From Chloroflexota bacterium (lineage in GTDB: Bacteria > Chloroflexota > Chloroflexia > Thermomicrobiales > UBA6265), in contig JAEWEG010000077.1 in the NCBI GenBank assembly GCA_023389575.1, positions 17,035-81,034 on the forward strand: a stretch of 64,000 nucleotides of DNA, written 5' to 3'. Under the pieces are notes generated by a model. The model worked only from the letters and a program-made list of their open reading frames with translations, searched no databases and was not told the origin of the DNA. Below, one piece after another: positions 59,625 to 64,000 of this stretch. The translations under genes and the position numbers were made by a program. How positions within the stretch are numbered: the first letter of the stretch is position 1; each line of letters opens with the position of its first letter.

Positions 59625-60062
59625 ATGGTAGCCCGCGCCTATCGCCTCCGTGAGGAAGCCGATGTGCGACGGGTTCGCTCGCGTGGGAAGGCGTTCGCCC
59701 AAGGGCCCCTGGTGGCCAGGGTGCTGCCAAACGACCTGGAGCCGCCCCAGAACCGCTATACCGTGATCGCCGGCAAGAAGTGCGGCAAGGCGGTGGAGCG
59801 CAACCGGTTGAAGCGGCTGACCCGGGAGGCCTTGCGGGGGTATCACCCCCATTTGCGGACCGGCCACGACATCGCGATCGTGGTTCGGGGCAACAGGGTC
59901 GAACTGCCGTCCCTGGAGGTGGCCCAGGCGACCCTCCACCGGATTCTCTCTCGAGCGGGGTTGTTCGACCCGGAAACGGGCGATATCCCGCGGCCAGGCG
60001 ACGCGGTGTCCAGTGGCTGGAAGCAGCCAACCGACGCTGGAGATGAAGGAGAGGCCGGATGA
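59625..60062 (+). CDS. rnpA: Ribonuclease P protein component
   Basis: 145 residues. Family hallmark: KAVERNRLKRLTREALR with the RNR motif at 59-61, and the N-terminal VARAYRLREEADVRRVRSRG. The C-terminus is extended by ~30 residues past the fold (PETGDIPRPGD and on), not seen in classic RnpA. Its stop overlaps the start of yidD (ATGA). Works with RNase P RNA to process tRNA 5' ends. Confidence 0.96.
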   Translation: MVARAYRLREEADVRRVRSRGKAFAQGPLVARVLPNDLEPPQNRYTVIAGKKCGKAVERNRLKRLTREALRGYHPHLRTGHDIAIVVRGNRVELPSLEVAQATLHRILSRAGLFDPETGDIPRPGDAVSSGWKQPTDAGDEGEAG

Positions 60063-60268
60063 AACGACCCGTCCTGTTTCTGCTGAAGTTCTACAAGGAA
60101 CGCATATCGCCGGGATTGCCACCGGCCTGCCGGTTTCATCCCACCTGTTCCGAATATGCCTACGAGGCGGTTGAGAAGTACGGTATTATCAAAGGTGGCC
60201 GGTTGGCCACCTGGCGCCTGCTTCGCTGCAACCCGTTCTGCAAGGGCGGCTGGGACCCTGTTCCATGA
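60059..60268 (+). CDS. yidD: Membrane protein insertion efficiency factor YidD
   Basis: 69 residues. All hallmarks: LLKFYKERISPGLPPACRFH, PTCSEYAYEAVEKYG, GGRLATWRLLRCNPFCKGGW. Three conserved Cys. Overlaps rnpA by 4 bp and precedes yidC by 93 bp; assists membrane-protein insertion. Confidence 0.97.
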   Translation: MKRPVLFLLKFYKERISPGLPPACRFHPTCSEYAYEAVEKYGIIKGGRLATWRLLRCNPFCKGGWDPVP

Positions 60269-60331
60269 TTCCGTGCCTGATTCCCGAATCCCTCGTGGCA
60301 TAACGCCGCCCAACTTCCCGCTCACCAACCA

Positions 60332-60358
60332 TCCCGCAAAGGCGGGAGGAGGCCTCCC
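60332..60358 (+). promoter_or_regulatory. Ribosome site of yidC caught between two alternative hairpins
   Basis: The Shine-Dalgarno GGGAGGAGG (60344-60352) can pair as GGGAGG-AGG-CCTCCC (60344-60358), hiding it, or as TCCCGC-AAAG-GCGGGA (60332-60347), which would leave AGG free. The two share GGGA and are mutually exclusive. The GTG start is at 60362. Confidence 0.5.
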
Positions 60359-60361
60359 TAC

Positions 60362-61558
60362 GTGCTTCTGGATGTACTCGGACCGGTCGCCCAGCTTCCG
60401 TCGCTCCTGAACCAGTCCCTTCACACCCTCGCGCCGGCCGCGATCCCCGTGTGGGATCAGTATGTCGACTTCATGGAGTGGTCGCTCGATAGCCTGGCCA
60501 ACCTGTTCAACAATGGTGGCCTGGCGATCATCGCGTTCACGATCATCATCAAGACGATCCTGCTGCCGCTGACGGTGAAGTCGATTCGCTCCAGCAAGAA
60601 CATGCAGGAGCTGGCCCCCAAGATCAAGGAAATCCAGAAGAAGTACGGTTCGGACAGGCAGAAGGCCTCGCAGGAAACGATGGCGCTGTACCAGCAGCAC
60701 GGCGTGAACCCGATGGCCGGCTGTTTGCCGATGCTGATCCAGATTCCGATCTTCTTCGGCCTGTACCGGGCCATCGTGAACCTGAACAGCTCGGGCGTGG
60801 GCCACTGGACCGATGGGTTCATGTGGATGGACAGCCTCAACTCGCCCGACCCCTGGCATGTGCTGCCGATCATGGCGGGCCTCTTCCAGTTCGTGCAGTC
60901 TCGGATGATGCGGCCGGCCAACCAGAAGGTGACCGATCCGCAGCAGAAGATGATGAACACCATGATGAACTTCATGCCGCTGATGGTGGTGATGTTCGGG
61001 TGGAACTTCGCGGCCGGGCCGGTGCTGTACTGGGCGACGCAGAGCGTGTATTCGGTGGCGCAGCAGTGGATCATCACCGGCTGGGGCGCGCTCGGCGAGT
61101 GGTTCCCATGGCTTCCCGAGCTTCCGGAGCACCGGCGACTTGGCTACCAGGCGCCGCGCGACATCAACGACATCACCGTTGTCAGCGGGCAGCCGGTTGA
61201 GCAGAAGGGCTTCTCTGGCTGGATGAACCGGAAGATGCAGGAAGCCCAGAAGAACGCCGAGGCTCGCCAGCAGGCCATGAAGGACCAGAAGGCCGGAGGC
61301 AAGGGCGGATCGTCCAGGGCGAGCACCAGCAAGGCCGTGACCAGCGACGCCGATGGCGATGTGATCGATGTCGAATCGACCACGAAACCCAGCCGCAAGG
61401 GAACGAGCTACCAGGACCGGGTGGACGCCGCCACGAAGTTCAAGGCGAAGCCGGCCGCGGCCACGACCGGAAACGGCGCGACGCCACCGGGCTCCGATCC
61501 GAACCCGAACTCCAAGGCATCGAAGAAGGCGCGCCGCGCCAAGGGGTCGACCTCCTGA
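60362..61558 (+). CDS. yidC: Membrane protein insertase YidC/Oxa1
   Basis: 398 residues from GTG. No large periplasmic domain, so it is the Gram-positive/Oxa1-like form. Membrane core with LAIIAFTIIIKTILLPLTVK (first span with the hydrophilic-groove Lys), YQQHGVNPMAGCLPMLIQIP and the conserved MMNFMPLMVVMFGWNFAAGP; five spans. The C-terminal ~150 residues are a basic, low-complexity tail for ribosome contact. Between yidD and jag. Confidence 0.95.
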   Translation: MLLDVLGPVAQLPSLLNQSLHTLAPAAIPVWDQYVDFMEWSLDSLANLFNNGGLAIIAFTIIIKTILLPLTVKSIRSSKNMQELAPKIKEIQKKYGSDRQKASQETMALYQQHGVNPMAGCLPMLIQIPIFFGLYRAIVNLNSSGVGHWTDGFMWMDSLNSPDPWHVLPIMAGLFQFVQSRMMRPANQKVTDPQQKMMNTMMNFMPLMVVMFGWNFAAGPVLYWATQSVYSVAQQWIITGWGALGEWFPWLPELPEHRRLGYQAPRDINDITVVSGQPVEQKGFSGWMNRKMQEAQKNAEARQQAMKDQKAGGKGGSSRASTSKAVTSDADGDVIDVESTTKPSRKGTSYQDRVDAATKFKAKPAAATTGNGATPPGSDPNPNSKASKKARRAKGSTS

Positions 61559-61691
61559 TTGGTGTTCCGGTGCGGTATCATCTGGCATCATGACGGTGCA
61601 AGGATGATTCGATGCCGGGGAACCCGTTTCCCCTGATACGCCTGGGGTTTCTCCAGCGCGGGCACTGGATGCAACAGAAGGTCGGCCGAGT

Positions 61692-62552
61692 ATGCAGCAA
61701 CGAACGAGCGTAGAAATCCAGGCCTACTCCGTGGAGGAAGCGACACGGCTGGCCCTGGAGGAACTGGGACTCACCCACGACGACGTCGACATCGAGATCC
61801 TGTCCGATGCCGGGCCGGACGAGGATGCCGAAACCCTGGTGCGGGTCACCGCGAAGGGAATGGCCTCCCAGCCGATTCCGAAGGCCCAGCAGCAGGCCGC
61901 GGCGGCCGGGGGCGGGCAGCATCGCGAGCGGGAGCGCCGCGAGCGCCCTCGCAACCGGGGTCGTGGCGACCGGGGTGGGAACCAGGACTGGCTCGGGGGA
62001 CGATCCGGGCCGGGAGACCGGCCCTCGCGACGGGGCGCGCCGCCCCAGCGCCCCGCCTCCGATCACGTTCCAACCGAGGACGAGATCGTGGCCCGGGACC
62101 TGACCAGGGAACTGCTGGAGCGGATGGGTGTATCGGCCGATGTGGTGGCGGTGGACAATCCCTCGACCGTGCCGCCCGACGCCGACGAGCCCCCCACCAT
62201 CTTCCTCGACATCGTGGGACGCGACCTGGGGAACCTGATCGGCCGGCGGGGAGATCATCTTTCGCACCTGCAGTACCTGGTGAGCATGCTGGTGAACCGG
62301 CATATCGAGACGTATACCCGCGTGATCGTGGATGTGGAGGGGTATCGCTCGCGGCGCGAGGAGTCGCTGATGGGCCTGGCCGAGCGCGTTGCCCGGCAGG
62401 TGGCCCGCAGCCAGCGACCGATGGCGCTGGAGCCGATGCCGCCCAACGAGCGGCGGATCATCCACATCGCGCTGCGCGACCATCCCGAGGTGGCCACCCA
62501 CAGTTCCGGCGAGGGGAACCAGCGCCGAATCACGGTGGAACCCCGCGCCTGA
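61692..62552 (+). CDS. jag: Jag/KhpB RNA-binding protein (Jag-N, KH, R3H)
   Basis: 286 residues. Jag-N domain 1-~55 (SVEIQAYSVEEATRLALEEL), a basic Arg/Gly-rich linker, KH domain with the GRDLGNLIGRRGDHLSHLQY loop, and a C-terminal R3H domain (ERRIIHIALRDHPEV). The linker is far more RG-rich than usual and may add RNA affinity. Conserved partner of yidC. Confidence 0.95.
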   Translation: MQQRTSVEIQAYSVEEATRLALEELGLTHDDVDIEILSDAGPDEDAETLVRVTAKGMASQPIPKAQQQAAAAGGGQHRERERRERPRNRGRGDRGGNQDWLGGRSGPGDRPSRRGAPPQRPASDHVPTEDEIVARDLTRELLERMGVSADVVAVDNPSTVPPDADEPPTIFLDIVGRDLGNLIGRRGDHLSHLQYLVSMLVNRHIETYTRVIVDVEGYRSRREESLMGLAERVARQVARSQRPMALEPMPPNERRIIHIALRDHPEVATHSSGEGNQRRITVEPRA

Positions 62553-62660
62553 TTCGACATCGTTGGCTGGTATCATTCCCGGCCGGAAGGCGAGGATCAG
62601 GGGGAACACGCCCCTGATCCTCGTGAACTTTGACAACCCGTACCAGCAAAGGCAGGAAGC

Positions 62661-63698
62661 ATGACCACCGGTGATCGCGATCCACAATCCAACGGCGCCC
62701 CCGGCGCGAATGCTTCGGAGAAGACCCCAGACGGCGGCTCCCGCAACCGGCCCAAGGGGTACCAGCGCCAGCCGTTCCGCGATTCCGGCCGGAAGGGCCT
62801 CCAGCTTTCGAAGACTCCGGACTACCTCCTCATCGGCCACATCTGCGCCGACCTGCAGCCAGATGGCTCGGTGGTGCTGGGCGGCACGGCGCTGTATTCG
62901 GCGCTGACCGCCGCCAGGCTGGGCGCGCGAGTGGCGATCCTGACCCGCGGCGTCTACGGCACCCAGGTGGAGGGGATGAAGATTCCGAACCTGGACATCC
63001 TGACTGACGAGGGTATCCAGGTGGTGGTGCAGGAATCGCCGATTCCGACGACCTTCATCAACGTGTACCAGGCCGACCGCCGGGTGCAGACGCTTCCGCA
63101 CTGGGCGGGCGAGATCGACCTGCGCGGGCTTCCGCCCCACTGGCGCAACGCGAAGGTGGTGCACCTGGGGCCGATCGCCGACGAGCTGGACGCGCGCCAG
63201 TGCACCGGGTTGACCACCGAGTTCCTGGGGGTGACGCCGCAGGGGTGGATGCGGGACTGGCCACGCCAGAACGGTGGGCGGGTGAACCACATTCCGCTGC
63301 GGTTGCCGGGTGAGTTGCTGGGCAGGATCGATTGCGCGATCGTGAGCATCGAGGAGATCGCCTACGCCCGCGACGTGATCGAGCGGGTGGGAGAGCGACG
63401 GCTTGGCGTGGTGACGCAGGGTCCGGACGGAGCGCGCATCACGGCGGGCGGCAAGAAGTTCGAACTGCCGGGGTTCAAGGTTCCGGTGAAGGATCTTACG
63501 GGCGCGGGCGACGTGTTCGCGGCGGCGTTCTTCCTGAAGGCGTCGGACCGGACGGTGTCGGCCGAGAAGGCGGGGACGTTCGCGAACGCGGTGGCCGGAT
63601 TGAGCCTGTCTGATGTAGGGGCGCAGTCGGTGCCGCACATGCGCGAGGTGGACGATTTGCTGGCCCAGGGCGACAGGGTGCTGCGCTCGGGGACGTGA
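62661..63698 (+). CDS. PfkB-family carbohydrate/nucleoside kinase
   Basis: 345 residues. The first 50 residues are an Arg/Gly/Pro-rich extension; the kinase begins DYLLIGHICADLQPDGS. Key sites: the GGTALYSALTAARLG substrate/lid region and the ATP/anion-hole motif DLTGAGDVFAAAFF with GAGD at 281-284 (catalytic Asp284). Placed after jag on the same strand, 108 bp away, an unusual companion for the rpmH block. Substrate unclear. Confidence 0.9.
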   Translation: MTTGDRDPQSNGAPGANASEKTPDGGSRNRPKGYQRQPFRDSGRKGLQLSKTPDYLLIGHICADLQPDGSVVLGGTALYSALTAARLGARVAILTRGVYGTQVEGMKIPNLDILTDEGIQVVVQESPIPTTFINVYQADRRVQTLPHWAGEIDLRGLPPHWRNAKVVHLGPIADELDARQCTGLTTEFLGVTPQGWMRDWPRQNGGRVNHIPLRLPGELLGRIDCAIVSIEEIAYARDVIERVGERRLGVVTQGPDGARITAGGKKFELPGFKVPVKDLTGAGDVFAAAFFLKASDRTVSAEKAGTFANAVAGLSLSDVGAQSVPHMREVDDLLAQGDRVLRSGT

Positions 63699-63752
63699 CC
63701 GTGGCCGGCCGTTCGACACGATGACGGCCGGATGGGATTTGGGATGTGACAG

Positions 63753-63786
63753 CGGGCTCGTTCGACATGAACGGGCCCGTTTTGTT
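63753..63786 (+). terminator. Rho-independent terminator after the PfkB gene
   Basis: CGGGCTCGTTC (63753-63763), loop GACAT, GAACGGGCCCG (63769-63779, one G-T pair), then TTTTGTT. The gap 63787-63875 holds nothing recognisable. Confidence 0.75.
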
Positions 63787-63875
63787 GTGCCTGGGTACTG
63801 GAAATGACGACGGTTTCCGAGGCTGATGGGCGCGAGGTGACGGCGATGCGGGGTGGTGTGTGTTTTCGGCGACAT

Positions 63876-64000
63876 TAGGGCGTGTCTGACAAATCATGAG
63901 CCGAGCCAGATCATGAGCGAGGCGACGACGACCATGGCGCGATAATTGACGCCCCGCTTATCGAACCGCGTCGCGATCCCTCGCCACTGCTTGAGCCGGT
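63876..64000 (-). mobile_element. End of an IS5-type insertion sequence
   Basis: The element runs off the window. Its end reads GGGCGTGTCTGACAAATCA, a typical IS5/IS1031-type terminal repeat, right behind the transposase stop. The left boundary is likely at the TTAG near 63876. Confidence 0.65.
63894..64000 (-). CDS. C-terminal fragment of an IS5-family transposase
   Basis: 35 residues before the stop: RLKQWRGIATRFDKRGVNYR then AMVVVASLMIWLGS. This is the common tail of DDE transposases of IS5/IS427-like elements (conserved RxKxxRxIATRYDK). The rest lies beyond the window. Confidence 0.85.
   Translation of the reverse strand, partial: RLKQWRGIATRFDKRGVNYRAMVVVASLMIWLGS

Noticed and set aside
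61578..63875. A 765-codon open frame on the minus strand
   Set aside because: It is the antisense of jag and the PfkB gene, whose domains are unmistakable; high GC keeps antisense frames open. The product is His/Arg/Gln-rich with no domain.

Overview
This is a GC-rich bacterial chromosome window. It most resembles Chloroflexota of the Thermomicrobia kind, but that is inference rather than proof. The support is a bacterial ribosomal/secretion block (rpmH-rnpA-yidD-yidC-jag), many exported proteins with twin-arginine-like leaders followed by Ala/Thr/Pro-rich spacers of the type ATPVAS, frequent GTG or TTG starts behind clear GGAGG-type sites, and an unusually large share of small uncharacterised membrane and secreted proteins. 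I see no rRNA, tRNA, CRISPR array, prophage or complete insertion sequence.

Layout. 0-0.3 kb: the end of a siderophore-type ABC binding protein. 0.4-3.1 kb: a leftward run of four related exported proteins. 3.3-6.7 kb: a membrane protein, then a three-gene ABC-2 exporter. 6.7-9.0 kb: a lower-GC stretch with two small exported Cys-containing proteins and a 49-residue ORF. 9.1-11.7 kb: membrane proteins and two YjbR/MmcQ-like proteins. 11.7-15.5 kb: a leftward cluster with a DUF2182 membrane protein, a tyrosinase-type copper oxidase and a RES/Xre toxin-antitoxin pair. 15.7-18.5 kb: two YhgE-like membrane proteins divergent from a MarR regulator, sharing a consensus promoter with a palindromic operator. 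18.5-21.1 kb: housekeeping-like genes. 21.3-25.3 kb: two secreted PQQ-type beta-propellers of 16 and 8 repeats. 25.4-28.5 kb: acetamidase/formamidase and a three-gene DUF883/holin-X/DUF3618-like set. 28.6-36.1 kb: a secreted protein, an MFS transporter, a LysR/methyltransferase divergent pair, an ArsR-SRPBCC regulator with its own operator, and small enzymes. 36.1-36.7 kb: repeat-rich noncoding DNA.

36.7-46.1 kb is the clearest functional locus. It holds a complete Dpp/Opp-type ABC importer (binding protein, two permeases, two ATPases), two paralogous M14 metallocarboxypeptidases and a GntR/FCD regulator, and it probably forms a peptide or amide-conjugate uptake and hydrolysis module. 46.3-47.3 kb: a PIN toxin with an excisionase-type HTH antitoxin. 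48.3-48.8 kb: an apparently independent noncoding transcript of about 400 nt (promoter and Rho-independent terminator both visible) that I cannot assign to a known RNA family. 48.8-50.6 kb: a VanW-family cell-wall protein. 51.3-55.2 kb: three tandem double-GNAT acetyltransferases, the first fused to a GyrI-like sensor domain. 55.3-58 kb: RIO-type kinase, ThuA-like protein and aldo/keto reductase. 59-63.7 kb: the rpmH-rnpA-yidD-yidC-jag block followed by a PfkB kinase. The window ends inside an IS5-type transposase.

The most promising leads are the unassigned ~400-nt RNA, the GyrI-GNAT-GNAT fusion beside its two paralogs, the two regulator/operator pairs (MarR and ArsR) whose operators sit exactly on consensus promoters, and the tyrosinase-DUF2182 pair.
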